Source of the DNA: Dama dama
Lineage: Eukaryota; Chordata; Mammalia; Artiodactyla; Cervidae
Length of the DNA: 64,000 nucleotides
Assembly: GCF_033118175.1 (NCBI RefSeq)
Contig: NC_083701.1
Location: forward strand, 56,991,001 to 57,055,000
Direction: 5' to 3'
The notes under the pieces were generated by a model, which searched no databases, was not told the DNA's origin, and saw only the letters and a list, made by a program, of their open reading frames with translations. Position 1 is the first letter of the stretch, and every line of letters begins with the position of its first letter. Positions 43,461 to 55,618 of the stretch are shown here, piece by piece. Made by a program: the position numbers and the translations under genes.

Positions 43461-45704
43461 ATAAGTGGAAGTGAGGAAAGGACATGAATTATGCTTGGCA
43501 CATGGCTAGTATTAAATACAGAGGTAATTGTGACTGCAGCAAGCTAATCTCAGTATTTTATGTTGCTCCAGAATTGACTCCATCTTGAAGGGAGACCTGT
43601 TTTTTTGTTTTTTTTTTTTTTTAAGGTTATTCACAAGTTTAAATTCATCAACAATCCCTCTACACACTGAAAAAAGTAAAAGCAGGTGAATTACATAAAG
43701 GAGTGCTTGGTTTTTATCTGTGACCCTGGAAAATAACACCAAACAAAAATGGTAGGGTTTTCACGCAAAATGACATGCATATCGGTTATGGAAAAAAAAA
43801 AAAAAAAACTCTACTTGTTGAATCATCCTAAATAGTAAGTAGAGGATATAATTATAAGAAAGAACTCTTTGGCTTCTCCTCACACTTGACTCTGAGATGT
43901 TTCTAAGCTTCAGGGAAGAATTGAATTTCTTTGGCCAGTTGTGACTTTTGTTGAATTCTCTTCACATAGTGACTATTTTCTTGCCCATAAATACCTTGTC
44001 TTTTAAAGGGAAGGGCAACAGTACATGGAAAAAACAAAATGAAAAGTATTGAAATGACAAATTACATATTCAGAAACCAACATTGAAAATAAGCAACAAA
44101 TAGTTCCCTGGATTAATACATAAAATATATGAAATATTACAAGAAGAAAATATAAGCAGAGTAAGAGATTTTCTGAAAAAATTGAGAAGTTCTCTTTGTT
44201 TAAACAAAAACATAGTTCCATCAACTGCCCAGGAAAGATATTTAAAATTCATTAGAGTAAGCAACTCTAGAGAAGTGCCTTAGGGAAACTTCTATGTACA
44301 AATCAAATTGGATGTCAAGCTGAGCTCCTGGGAGAATGCAATTAAAATTATAGGATCAGGAAGCATAACTACGTAAGGAAAGCCTTGTTATACAGTCCTT
44401 GGATAGAGTGGTGGGGGCTAAGGCTTAACTTGTATACAAATTGAAACCATTATAAAGTCTGTGGTCTCTGAAATACATATGAAACTGCTTAATAGGCTCT
44501 TATATTGGCTGCAATATTAACCCAAATGCAAAGTATACAACTCAACAGTGAGGTCATAACATTTCATTTGACATCTACTATGTGCCTAGCATTATGCTAC
44601 AGAATTGGACTACAGCCGCCTATACCCTCAAAGGGTTCAAAATCTGAGGAAGAGGCAAGTACACAGCATGTTACTATTAACCTCAACCCTTGTCCCACCA
44701 ATACCATGAAATATGAGCATCTGATCCAAATTAAGCCAATGACCACACCTCACCACTGACATAGCTGATTGGTTTAATATGATTTGCTGACCTAAGTTGG
44801 ACCTATCAAATCCTTCTGCAAAAATTAGCATTGGATAATCAAAGATAGTGAGGTTAATGTCTTTGGAGAGACTGAATCTTACATTCAAAATTCCAAAACT
44901 TGAAAGAAAACAGGAGTTAGGATGAGTCAAAATGTTTACTTACTTGAGACGGAAAGCTTGATGGTGAGTGACATTTTTTCAAAGATAATCTGTTTCCCAC
45001 ACATGGCAAGGGTCAGAGATCCTGATTTTCCAGGTGTTTCTGAGGTCTGAGATGGGTCTTGTCCTTCCAATTCACTGTTCTTCAGGTCCTCACCTCAGAT
45101 ATAGGGCTGGTTTCCATCATCTTATTACTAGCCATTAAGTCTAAAGATGTCACTGGCCGTGTATCAACTGAATCAGAACTTTTCCTACTTTATATTCAAG
45201 TCTCCTTCTCTCTGGACTTTCAGGGAACACTGTTTAAGGGAAGACTCTTTGTACAAATCAAATTAGATTTGCCAAATGGTACACCTGGAGGAATGCAATT
45301 AAACTCACATACCAGGCAGACTATCTATAGCAGTTACTGAGCTGAGTGCTTCATGATTTTTTATGTAGAAGTTTGAGAGAAATGGAAAATATGAACCTGC
45401 ACTATCAAATGGAAACTTTCTTCCTGTCGCATGAAAACTCTCCTTCCAGCGATCAGTAACTACTAGGACAATTTCAGTCATCTGATGGTCAAGATCTGAG
45501 AGTAGGAAAAACTGTCTTACACTTCTAGATAGAGCACCGCTCCCTGGAACATCAGACTAGGAGACTGTGGAGAGGAATATCTTCAACCTAAATTATCCCA
45601 AGTGCAGGAAAGTTCTGTGGGAAGGAAGCTTGACTAGTCAGAAGATCTAGGTTGCTTAAGAGGCTTGCAATCATAATTATAATATATAAGATTAAGCAAA
45701 CATA
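43461..45704. other. Unassigned stretch with a diverged internal repeat
   Basis: No gene. Contains T-runs at 43600-43622, an A-run at 43792-43808, a short TGACATCTACTATGTGCCTA block (44567) of an old repeat, and a diverged ~85-base direct repeat at about 44270-44347 and 45225-45303 (see findings). Confidence 0.5.
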
Positions 45705-45910
45705 TCAATCTGGTGGCATTAGTGGTAAAGAACCTGCCTGCTAATAGAAAGACGAAAGCCAGTTCAACCCCTGGGCTCAGGAAGGTCCCCTGGAGGAGGG
45801 CATGGCCGCCCACCCCAGTATCCTTCATATATAAAGGGGCCCGGTGGGCTACAGCCCATGGGGTCGCAGAGCCGGACACAACTGAAGCGACTTAGCATGC
45901 ACGCCCACAC
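45705..45910 (+). mobile_element. Bov-tA SINE
   Basis: Complete but somewhat diverged Bov-tA: GTGGTAAAGAACCTGCCTGC, body GCATGGCCGCCCACCCCAGT, tail GGTCGCAGAGCCGGACACAA. CAATCT/CAATCTT on either side may be remnants of the TSD. Confidence 0.93.
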
Positions 45911-45988
45911 CAATCTTATCTTCCTAACATGGGGAAGATCGATTATGACAATGGACATAGGAGTGAAAAGCAACTGATTAATACAATT

Positions 45989-46095
45989 CACGTCAAGGCC
46001 GTATATTGTCACTCTGCTTATTTAACTTATATGCAGAGTACATCCTGAGAAATGCTGGGCTGATGAAGCATAAGCTGGAATCAAGATTGCCGGGA
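45989..46095 (+). mobile_element. BovB internal fragment (reverse transcriptase)
   Basis: Sense BovB: ACGTCAAGGCCGTATATTGT, CTTATTTAACTTATATGCAG, GAGAAATGCTGGGCTGATGA. This is the stretch just before the YADD box, cut at both ends. LINE insertions normally keep their 3' end, so this is a later deletion remnant rather than a fresh insertion. Confidence 0.88.
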
Positions 46096-46954
46096 GCAAT
46101 CAAGATTGCTCTGACGAGTCCAAGGTAGCTTACAGGCCGGCAGTACTGAAAGATTTTAGCAGTGGAGCATGCCCAAATAGAGCCTTATAAGAACCCCTGT
46201 CTAAAATACATATAGGTGATATTTCTTTAATATACACTCAGTTATAAGTTTAAATTGTTTATGTTTCTTAAGGTACATAATCAGTGAAGATACTGAGTCT
46301 GTTTAAAAACATATGTGATGGGGATTATGGCTAAATGTTTTAGGCATGTCAGTCTTTGTGAAAATTAAATATTTTCAACCATTCTTCAGAATATAGCTTA
46401 AAATTTATACATCCTCCTCCATTTAGAGTTGAATCACAGGTACAGAATTAGAATAGCTATCTTACTCTAACCAGCTCATGTACTTCCTACAACATCGCAA
46501 CATTACATGCATCTTACGGGTTGTGATAAAACTTACAATAACATTTATTCAATTCATTTAGAAGTTCATCAATATTTTATGAAGCAAAAGCAAGAGTTGA
46601 CAGTCTAAAATACTGATCAAGAAAATGTCAATCAATATATTTAATAAGAACACAATACAATTTTAAGTCAATTCAAGTTCACATTTTGTGAAAATGTTTA
46701 TGGATGTTCTTTGGTTCCGGCTGATTAAATCTGATTGAACAATTTGGAATGAAATTAGATGTCCTCATATTACTGATAACTTGGCTCACTACAATCAGTG
46801 TTAAGAACCACTTCACATTTTGAGCTTCCATAAGAAATCTTTGAAACTAGATTATAATACAGCTAAGTCCAACTCTAAGTGGAGAGAATAACTTCTAATT
46901 TAAAGTGATTTTCAAGGGCATCAGTTAAAGTTCTCCTTTTAAAGTATCTCATTC
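46096..46954. other. Unassigned sequence
   Basis: No recognised repeat or gene in about 860 bases. Confidence 0.5.
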
Positions 46955-47042
46955 CAGCATCCCCTCCCTCTTCCTTTTTCCCTCCCTCCCTTCTCGCCAT
47001 CTCCCTCCCTTCCTATCTTTCAGAAAAGTTTTTTTTCCCTCC
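46955..47042. repeat. Polypyrimidine tract
   Basis: Nearly pure C/T run (CCCCTCCCTCTTCC, CCCTCCCTCCCTTC) of about 90 bases with few purines. Such mirror-like homopyrimidine tracts can form triplex DNA. Confidence 0.85.
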
Positions 47043-47209
47043 CTACTTAATGATACAATTCCAAAGGGAATAAAAATTCTGTACATGAAGTACTACGCCC
47101 AATGAAGGTCTATGTATTCATTAGCCAATATTTACTGAGCATTTGCTGTATAATCTGCTTGAACTGGATGCTTTAAGGCTATGTTTTCCAGTATCTTAGC
47201 TACTCACTA

Positions 47210-47375
47210 CATGGAGCTACGTACACTTAAATAAAATCCAAACTCAGGTCCTCAGCTGCCCTAGCCACACTGCAAGTGCTTGCAGATACACGTGGCTCTA
47301 GGCTCTGGTGATGAACCACTAGCACTGGGACATTTCCATCATCACATAAAGATCTTTTGGACAGCACTGCTCTAG
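47210..47375. mobile_element. Old DNA-transposon-like repeat (hAT-like, probable)
   Basis: TCAGCTGCCCTAGCCACACT, GATACACGTGGCTCTAGG, GACATTTCCATCATCACATA and TTTTGGACAGCACTGCTCTA match the theme of a widespread short mammalian non-autonomous element. Family name and edges are uncertain. Confidence 0.45.
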
Positions 47376-47687
47376 GAGATCCTAAAAGTATAAATCTCAT
47401 TTTCTGCCTTAAGGATTCTTTGCTATGGTTAGGAGAATCAGACTAACATACATGAAGCAATAGGTCATTGGTGTAGATAAGTGGGCAAGTTTCCTGCTAA
47501 GGCATAGTGGAACCGACTCTAAGTGCTTTGGGAAATATGCCACAATTTCATAAGTTTAAAAAAAAGAAATGAATGCCTGCATAGAATGAACACAAACAAA
47601 GGAGAAACTGAGTGAACAAACCTGCTCTACTACTCAGACAAAGACAGGAGGGTGGTCTTGCTTAAGAATTTGATAAAATGCCTATGT

Positions 47688-47900
47688 GTGGGACCTTCCC
47701 GGCAGTCCAGGGTTTAGACTTCACCTTCCAGTGCAGGGGGTGCAGGCTGGATCCCTGGTGGGGGAGCCAAGATCCCACATGCCTCTTGGCCAGAAAACCA
47801 GAACATAAACAACAGAAGCAATACTGTAACAAATTCAATAAAGACTTTAAAAGTGGTCCACATCAAAAAAATCTTAAAAAAAAAAAAAAAAAAAAAAACC
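47688..47900 (+). mobile_element. CHR SINE with poly(A) tail
   Basis: Sense CHR-1-type SINE: GGACCTTCCCGGCAGTCCAG, CCAGTGCAGGGGGTGCAGG, GATCCCTGGTGGGGGAGCC, AAGATCCCACATGCC, then a long A-run (47876-47898). CCTATG on either side (47682 and 47899) may be the TSD. Confidence 0.9.
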
Positions 47901-49364
47901 TATGAGCATAAAACTCAGTATTTCACCTGGGTTTATGTGGCTCTGAGAAAGCAAACATCATAAAGGTATGTAGTTCAGCAGTAGGAAGATGTTTCTCATG
48001 CCCAGCAGGCATCAGGGGGAAAAGCTGGAATGAATATGAGAAAATAGCTGAACACAACGTTGCTTCATGCCCCCCAGCATAAACTCCATTGTGAAAAATA
48101 CCACCTTGCAAATTAAAGGACAGCTAGGGAGCTGTTTCTTTACCTTTTGTTTTGTTTTGTTTTTGAGGTTAGAGTCTTTTCAAAAGTTATTGTCTTTCAA
48201 AATCAACAACTGCCCCTGGGAAATGTATATATGCTTATATATACATTGATGTGTATCTGTGTTATGTCTCTTTCACAAAATTATTCAAGGAAAAGAAGTA
48301 TTTCTCACTCACCTGGATTGCAAATCTTGAAAGGATACTTAATTTAACGAGTCCATAATTCCCTTAGAATTTCATGCAGATCTTGAAAAGCACAGGCTAC
48401 CACCAATGATTTTGATGGTGATTCCAGGGAGTTTATTTTTTTTAGAAAAAATAATTATTCAGGCATGGGAAAACATATTGCTGGGGCCATGGGCGTGGAT
48501 AAGGACCCAGAGTGCATTAAGCAGCCATGAGGGCTGGCCAGGATATGGGATTTGTTTCTTCTCTGATTTTTTGTAATATTAAATAGCCCAAGCCCAAGTG
48601 GGGATTATACCATAATCTCCCGTCTGGCTTGAGACAGTTTACACAATGAATAAAAGTCAAACATAATTATAAGCAATTTTACTTATAAATTAGAACTAAT
48701 ACACATGAGTACCTCATGCCCTAAAGTTAATAGGGCCTGGAATTAATTCCTAAGACAATCTTAGCACCTGGGGACTCTGATTCTTTGACCTTAGAACATT
48801 TTTAACTTCTAAATTGCTTGTTGAGTTACTACTAGACTGCTAAGTCTCAGGGGGACTGTTAATGGAGTGTAAAATCTGGGTACAGTTCACAAATAACTAC
48901 TGTTGTCCCGGGGAAATTGTTCCAATATTGCATATGTGTCAATGGATGCATATTAGTGGATGTATGTTCAATGATGGAAATGTTTTCTGGTTGTTAGTGG
49001 ACAGGTTTCATCTCTGTCCTCTCTTCTTCAAAGTAACTGTACTTCTTATAGGTTTCTGGATTTTTCATAATCTACGCCACTGTCTATTATGTGCTCACAG
49101 TGAATATTCAGTGACTTTTTTAATCTAAACAACTTTTAACTCTTTAGCAGGTTGAAGGTTTCCATAGGATCTGAGATCCCAATATTAAACAAATCAGTTA
49201 ATTTAGAGAGAAATCATCAGGTGCGTAGAAAGTATCTTGGAACCATTTAGAAGATATTTATAGTATCCCTACCACATTTGCCCCCTGCTTTAAACTTTTT
49301 ATATTCTTTGCATTGCATTAGCTGGATTCTCCCAGTTGCAAGATTGGGGGTAATATATTGGAAT
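47901..49364. other. Unassigned sequence
   Basis: No gene or repeat family recognised; a (TTTTG)n run lies at about 48144-48165. Frames are under 90 codons. Confidence 0.5.
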
Positions 49365-49545
49365 GGAAAGGGCATGGACTTTGGATATGACTGGATTGGA
49401 ATCTAAACTTTGGAAATTAATAGATGTGTTACTCTTACTGAAGCTAAGTTTTCTCTCCTGTTTAAAAAAACAAAACAAAACCTGATTTGTGTAGTTGCCA
49501 AGACCAAACGAGATAGCTGGCACACAGTAGGAGCTGCATTTACAC
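49365..49545 (+). mobile_element. MIR SINE
   Basis: GGCATGGACTTTGGATATGA, GACTGGATTGGAATCTAAAC, TTTTCTCTCCTGTTTAAA and AGCTGGCACACAGTAGGAGC are the MIR landmarks in order. Confidence 0.85.
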
Positions 49546-49687
49546 ATTCCATTTCAGTTAACTCAGAGGATTAAGTTTATTTGTTGATGTCATTCGGTAA
49601 GAAAGATCTAATTCAGATTTTTTCCTTCTCAACAGTTCTTTTTGGTAACATGTTGATTGTGAAATTAATCCCTAGTATTTTTTATCA

Positions 49688-49892
49688 GGACTTCCCTGGT
49701 GTCTCAGTGGTAAAGAATCCTCCTGCCGATGCAGCAGACATGCATTTGTCCCTGGGTCGGGAAGATCTAATGGAGAAGGAAATAGCAGCCCATTCCAATA
49801 TTCTTGCTGGGGAAATCCCAAGGACAGAGGAGCCTGGTAAGCTATAGTCTATGGGGTTACAAAAGAGTTGGACTTAGCAACTAAGCAATAAC
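49688..49892 (+). mobile_element. Bov-tA SINE
   Basis: GGACTTCCCTGGTGTCTCAG, AAGAATCCTCCTGCCGATGC, body CAGCCCATTCCAATATTCTT, tail AAAGAGTTGGACTTAGCAAC (a few bases of the usual tail are missing). Confidence 0.94.
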
Positions 49893-50099
49893 AATCTACT
49901 GCCAATCATGGGTAAAATCTGTCTGAAAACCAAATATTTATTTTGTAATTGGCAATAATTATTAATAGTAGAATAATCCTTTATCAGTCTGTCCATGAAG
50001 ACCACCTAGAAACTTTGGAGGTAGTGAAGTGTGGATGCAGTGTTGGTGGCCTCTTGCCTCTGGTCAGTTATCACTCCATTCCCACTTCGGAGCATCTGC

Positions 50100-50373
50100 G
50101 GCTGCTGCTCCTAAGTCGCTTCAGTCGTGTCCGACTCTGTGCGACCCCATAGACAGCAGCCCACCAGGCTCCCCTGTCCCTGGGATTCTCCAGGCAAGAA
50201 CACTGGAGTGGGTTGCCATTTCCTTCTCCAATGCATGAAAGTGAAAAGTGAAAGTGAAGTCTGTTAGTCGTGTCCAACTCCTAGCAACTCCATGGACTGC
50301 AGCCTACCAGGCTCCTCTGTCGAAGGGATTCTCCAGGCAAGAGAACTGGAGTAGGTTGCCATTGCCTTCTCCA
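50100..50373 (-). mobile_element. Bov-A2 SINE (dimer)
   Basis: Antisense Bov-A2: GCTTCAGTCGTGTCCGACTC in the first monomer, linker GTGAAAAGTGAAAGTGAAG, second monomer ATGGACTGCAGCCTACCAGG, ending GCCATTGCCTTCTCCATG. Close to consensus, hence relatively recent. Confidence 0.96.
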
Positions 50374-50431
50374 TGTACAGCCTGCATTATGCTCTTATTA
50401 TTAAAAAGAGCCTTGCAGCAGCTCTTCCTTT

Positions 50432-50848
50432 TCAACTTTTTATTTTATATTCGAGTACAGCTGATTAATAATGTTGTGATAGATTTAGTGGAAAACAGAG
50501 GGACTCAGCCATACATATACATATAGCCATTCTCCCCCAAACTCCCCACCTATGCAGACTGTCACATAACATTGAGCAGAGTTCCCTGTGCTATACAGTA
50601 GGTCCTTGTTGGCTATCCATTTTATTAATATAGCAGTGCATACATATTGAGCCCAAACTCCATAACTATCCCTCCCCTTCATTCTTCCTCACTACCCGGG
50701 AACTGTAAGTTCATTCTCTAAGTCTGTGAGTCTGTTTCTGTTTTGTAACTAAGATCATTTGTATCATTTCTTTTTAGATTCCCCATGTAAGGAATGTCAT
50801 ATGATATTTCCCCTTCTCTGTCTGACTTACTTCACTCAGTATGACAAT
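50432..50848 (-). mobile_element. L1 3' UTR and ORF2 end, antisense
   Basis: TTTTATATTCGAGTACAGCT, AACATTGAGCAGAGTTCCCT, GTGCTATACAGTAGGTCCTT, AGTCTGTGAGTCTGTTTCTG and CTTACTTCACTCAGTATGAC are typical of an artiodactyl L1 3' end. It is short and 5' truncated. Confidence 0.92.
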
Positions 50849-51998
50849 CCCTACCTTTTTTCCTTTGCATCTAGCCTCAAGGATCCGTTGAGTGATTGTC
50901 AAGTAGATCAGATTCAGTTATTCCCCACACCATCCTACTCCTTCTCAGAAACATGTACTGACATCCCATTACATTAAAAAGAAAAATGAGTGAATTTTCT
51001 TCACTTTTAGACCCTCCATAATATTCTGTTAATAGTCACGTCCTGCTTCTTTTTCCATGGTTCTCCTACTTCATGCTCTAGCCTAGCCTATCAAGTTATT
51101 TTCTCCCCTGATGCATCTCTTTTTTGCTTCTGTATCCCAGAGGCTCTTCTCTTCTGTCAGTTCCACATATAGAAATAATATCTGTCTTTCAAGAACCATC
51201 TTAAACATCAATAATATCACAAAACTTCTCTTGGTTGCCCAGACCCAAATCAGATCTCTTCATTTGAATTTCCAGATCTCTCCCTTCATGCTATGGCACC
51301 TGCATTAAAACATTTTTATGAAACTATGAAGCCATGTAACTATAAGCATTTTATATGGCATACTATGGTTATTTGTTTTGTGACTCAGCCCCTATGAGCT
51401 CTCTCTTGTTTAAGACTGACAATTATATTTGTATGTCCTATTGCTACTTAGCATAGTGCCAACACAAAACAGAAGTTTCATAAAATTTTTGTTTGAAATG
51501 GAAATATGAGATATCCTGCTGGTTTAAAGCAAATACAAACTGTCTTGTCTTGTTTCTTCAACTTTATTTTAGGACTTTTGCATGTGTTAGTCTGTCAGCA
51601 TCGGTGTGCACATTTGTAGAAGACATACCTTTGATATCATTACATCTGAAATCACTTTGAGATGACTACAGATCTATTACACTTTAATAGGATGATTTTG
51701 TGTAACTGTGGACTAACATATGTTGGCAGCAGACTTACCAGCAAACAAGAAGTATAAATCAAAATAATATTGTATCTCATAATCATGATTATTAGGTTTT
51801 CTCATAAGGAGATATGACTAAAGTATTTTGAGTAAGAGCCAAAATATATTGACTTTGATTGATTTACTTATATTTCTTGATTAATTTACTGATCTAAACA
51901 AGGGGACTAATTATGGTAGTGTCTTTTTTCTATATAATCTTCATAGCTTTATGTAAAAGTGCTTTGAAACAGTAAAATTCAAAGATAAGGTAGCAGTC
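50849..51998. other. Unassigned sequence
   Basis: No gene or named repeat in about 1.1 kb. Confidence 0.5.
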
Positions 51999-52010
51999 TT
52001 GCTGTTTTCT

Positions 52011-52238
52011 GGGCTTCCCAGATGGCTCAGTAGTAAAAAAAAAAAAAATCTACCTGTCAATGCAGGAGACACAGGAGGTGAGGATTTAATCCCTGGGCCA
52101 GGAAGATCCCCTGGAGGGGAAATGGCAACCCACTCCAGTATTCTTGCCTGGGAAATCCCATGGAGAGAGGAGCCTGGTGGGCTACAGTCCATGGAGTCAC
52201 AAAGAGTTGGACACAACCAAGCATACACACACCATGCA
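52011..52238 (+). mobile_element. Bov-tA SINE with internal A-run
   Basis: GGCTTCCCAGATGGCTCAGT is followed by an unusual run of 13 A within the tRNA-like head, then body and tail (CACAAAGAGTTGGACACAAC). TSD: TTGCTGTTTTCT at 51999-52010 and TTGTTGTTTTCT at 52239-52250. The A-run separates the promoter boxes more than usual. Confidence 0.95.
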
Positions 52239-52250
52239 TTGTTGTTTTCT

Positions 52251-53566
52251 AGTAAGAGGTGTATATTTGCACAGTCTTCTGTATGCTTCCCTGGTAGACA
52301 TTAAGGATAGCAGCTGTAGCTGTAAATCAGAGAAAAATCCCTGGTTTACATGGTACAAGAATCAATGATCACGACACGTTACCAGGATCCTTTAACAAAC
52401 CCACAAAATACCCAGACACAGGCATCAACCTTATAGAATACTAACACAAGTAAGGTCAAGAGTCCTATTATCTTTTTAACTGATTGTGCTCTAAACACTT
52501 TACTGAGAGACAATACTGATACACATTATTCCCTTTATTCTTTACAAGCACCTCAGGAATCAGGCATTATTAACCCTACTTATGGATGAGGGTAGGAAGG
52601 CTTAGCAAAGATGTATAACTTGCATTGAGTCAGAGAAATATTGTGTCTGACACCTAGTGTGACTTGAACCCAGATTTGTTGGATCCTGAAGTATAATCAT
52701 CATAAAGCCTCCCGGACTTAGAATAAAAATTCAAGAATGATGGAAAGGATGCTGATGCTCCAGAAACATGGGATGATTGCCATTCTCTCAGAACAGGCCA
52801 TGTTGGTCTCACCTCCACGGTTTGAACAACTAGCTTCCTCATTCTTGACTACCGTCTCCTTCCTCAATCCATACCATAAGCCAGAACCAACTGTCCCAGT
52901 GTTTGCATCCTGTAAAGATTACTTCAAATATATGTGAATAGAAATATCAAAGAAGTGATAGAAGAGGCAATTCTTCCATTACTAAGCATTTCTTCATGTG
53001 CTGAATGATTCATTGCAGACTCCTTTATTACTAATAAATACTACTGAATTTGGCAGCTGATATATTTTAATGGCACAATGTAGTTTCAATGTAGTTATCA
53101 CCAAGGACAGTGGAAAAACCTTTTCTAAAAATGTGATTAAGTAAGAATGTGTTATATTTGCAAGTTACCAAAGATACTACCAGTATAGTTCCATTTCCAG
53201 AGAGAAGCCTCCTCCAGATAACTGTTCGTTTGGGAATTTCACTTGTGGTATTAAATAAATTTGAAATCACTTAGTGCAAAAGTAAATGAACATACATATT
53301 GTTACAAGTTTAGACCTAAATCTCATTTTTATACAAGAAGAAGCTTTATTTCTAACTGCACACTAGTTTTTAAAAGCACTTTAGTGTTTTTAATATAGTT
53401 TAGTCTTCATCTAAAAATTATATAGTGTACATTAACATATCATTTGCAAGTGAGATAAAGGAAATGGGCACACAGTCTCTATTTTACGGAATATTGGAAC
53501 AAAAAAAATCCACTTCAAAACAGGCAGATAATTTAAAGTGCCTGAATAATTTTTGAAAATTGAGGG
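52251..53566. other. Mostly unassigned; MIR inside
   Basis: No gene. MIR is annotated separately at 52485-52690. The rest is AT-rich sequence with no recognised repeat. Confidence 0.5.
52485..52690 (+). mobile_element. MIR SINE fragment
   Basis: CAAGCACCTCAGGAATCAGG, ATTATTAACCCTACTTATGG, ATGAGGGTAGGAAGGCTTAG and GTGACTTGAACCCAGATTTG keep MIR order, including the antisense-like tRNA end. Confidence 0.75.
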
Positions 53567-53653
53567 GGGGCGCAAAAGATTTGAATAGACATTTTCCCAA
53601 GATGACATACAAATGGTTAATCAGCACATGAAATGATGCTCCATATCCTTAGG
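53567..53653 (+). mobile_element. Old L1, left piece
   Basis: AAAAGATTTGAATAGACATT, TTCCCAAGATGACATACAAA and TCAGCACATGAAATGATGCT are sense L1 ORF2. The L1 continues after the BovB at 54413. Confidence 0.85.
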
Positions 53654-54412
53654 TCAGTTCAGTTCAGTTACTCAGTCATGTCCGACTCTTTGCGACCCCA
53701 TGGACTGCAGCACGCCAGGCCTCCCTCTCCATCACCAACTCCCAAAGTTTACTCAAACTCATGTCTGTTGAGTCCGTGATGCCATCCAACCATCTCATCC
53801 TCTGTCGTCCCCTTCTCCTTCCACCTTCAATCTTTCCCAGCATCAGGGTCTTTTCAAATGAGTCAGTTCTTCGCATCAGGGGACCAAACAGAGGTTCAGC
53901 TTCAGCATCAGTCCTTCCAAAGAATATTCAGGACTGATTTCCTTTAGGATGGACTGGTTGGATCTCCTTGCTGTCCAAGGAACTAAGAGTCTTCTCCAAC
54001 ACCACAGTTCAAAACCAGCAATTCTTCGGCCCTCAGCTTTCTTTATAGTCCAACTCTCACATCCGTACATGACTACTGGAAAAACCATATCTTTGACTAG
54101 ATGGACCTTGGTTGGCAAAGTAATGTCTCTGCTTTTTAATATGCTGTCTAGGTTGGTCATAGCTTTTCTTCCAAGGATTAAGCATCTTTTAATTTCATGG
54201 CTGCAGTCACCATCTGCAGTGATTTTGAATCCCAGAAAAATAAAGTTTTGTCACTGTTTCCATTGTTTCCCCATCTATTTGCCATGAAGTGATGGGACCA
54301 GATGCCATGATGTTAGTTTTCTGAATGTTGAGTTTTAAGTCAACTTTTTCACTGTCCTCTTTCACTTTCATCAAGAGGCTCTTTAGTTCTTCTTCACTGT
54401 CTGCCATAAGAG
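53654..54412 (-). mobile_element. BovB LINE, 5' truncated
   Basis: About 760 bases of the BovB 3' end in antisense, from TTCAGTTCAGTTACTCAGTC to CTTCTTCACTGTCTGCCATA. The minus-strand frame reads MTNLDSILKSRDITLPTKVH and VMYGCESWTIKKAEGRR, the C-terminal part of the BovB polyprotein, broken by frameshifts. It splits an L1. Confidence 0.95.
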
Positions 54413-54860
54413 TGTAGGGAAATGCAAATCAAAATCACAGTGAGATACCACTTCACACCCACTTGGATGGCTAATATTAAAAAATGGAAAATAAGAAATG
54501 GTGATGATGTGAAGAAATCAGAACCCTCAAACACTGCTCTTGGGAATGAGATAATGCAGCTGCTGTAGAGAAAAGTTTGGCAGTTTCTGAGTTAAACATA
54601 GAATTTACCATATGATCCAGCAATTTTTCTCTCAGGTATATACCCCCAATTGTGAAAACAAGAATTCAAAGAGATACTTGTACCACTATTTTAATAACAT
54701 TATTCACAATATCAAAGGCTGGGAACAACCCAAGTGTCTATCAACAGATGAATGAATGAACCAAATGTGCTGTGCCATAGAGCAACACGTATGATGGTAT
54801 ATTCAACCACAAAAAGGAATGATGTTCTGACATACAGTGCAACATGGCTGAGAACATGGC
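54413..54860 (+). mobile_element. Old L1, right piece
   Basis: It resumes precisely with GGGAAATGCAAATCAAAATC, then ATATGATCCAGCAATTTTTC, CAACCCAAGTGTCTATCAAC and AACCACAAAAAGGAATGATG. The frame is disrupted throughout. Confidence 0.9.
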
Positions 54861-55160
54861 CTGAGTTTAAATGTGACTACCTGTTAGACATTTAAGGATT
54901 CATTAACTTTTGCAGTTGTGGGAGAGTTTCTTCAGGATATTTTAAAGAGCCACATCTTATGCTATTTTTGGATAAATGAAATATGGAACTTGCTTTCAAA
55001 TAATCCCATGAGGAGGTAGAGAGCTGGAAGACTGAGTGTGTGGCTGAAACCGGAATGGAGGAGAGCAAGTTGATGTCACCTGCTGTAGACCTGGTTATCT
55101 GGGGGTTCGTGGGGCTCTTCTCTCTGCTTTGTTTATGGTTAAAATTGTCCAAATAAAATT
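54861..55160 (+). mobile_element. Probable 3' end of an old retrotransposon
   Basis: GATAAATGAAATATGGAAC and the end TTGTCCAAATAAAATTTTTT, with AATAAA and an A/T-rich close, look like a retroposed 3' end, perhaps an old L1 3' UTR. The family is not assigned. Confidence 0.4.
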
Positions 55161-55607
55161 TTTTTAAAGGCTAAAAAAATGCTAACAAAATCAAAAGATT
55201 TGGTCATCACCTGTTTGGTGACCTTTTATCTGCACTTAATTGTTTGGTATTTTAGCAATTTCTTTAAGCTTGATCTTACAAAGTCACAAATAAATTGTGA
55301 TCCTTGAACTTCACTGTTGGAATATTTATAGGATGACAACATCTAGGGATTTTAGTTAAAACACTAGTTAATTAAGACTTTGTTTTCACTATATATATAT
55401 ACGTAAATTCTATTTGCTCAGCTATCACACTTCTGCCAACCACAAGAATATAAGCATGGGTCCAAACAGAGATGTTGAAAAAATAGCATCCGGAAACAGG
55501 AAATTAGCTGCTACCAGCACTTAGCTTCATGGGCAAGCAGAACTCGGATGAGAGCCTAGTGACTTGTACAAGAGACTTGATGACAATTTGAATGAGTTGA
55601 ATTTTGT
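55161..55607. other. Unassigned sequence
   Basis: No gene or named repeat; a short (TA)n at 55391. Confidence 0.5.
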
Positions 55608-55618
55608 GCCGCCTCCAT

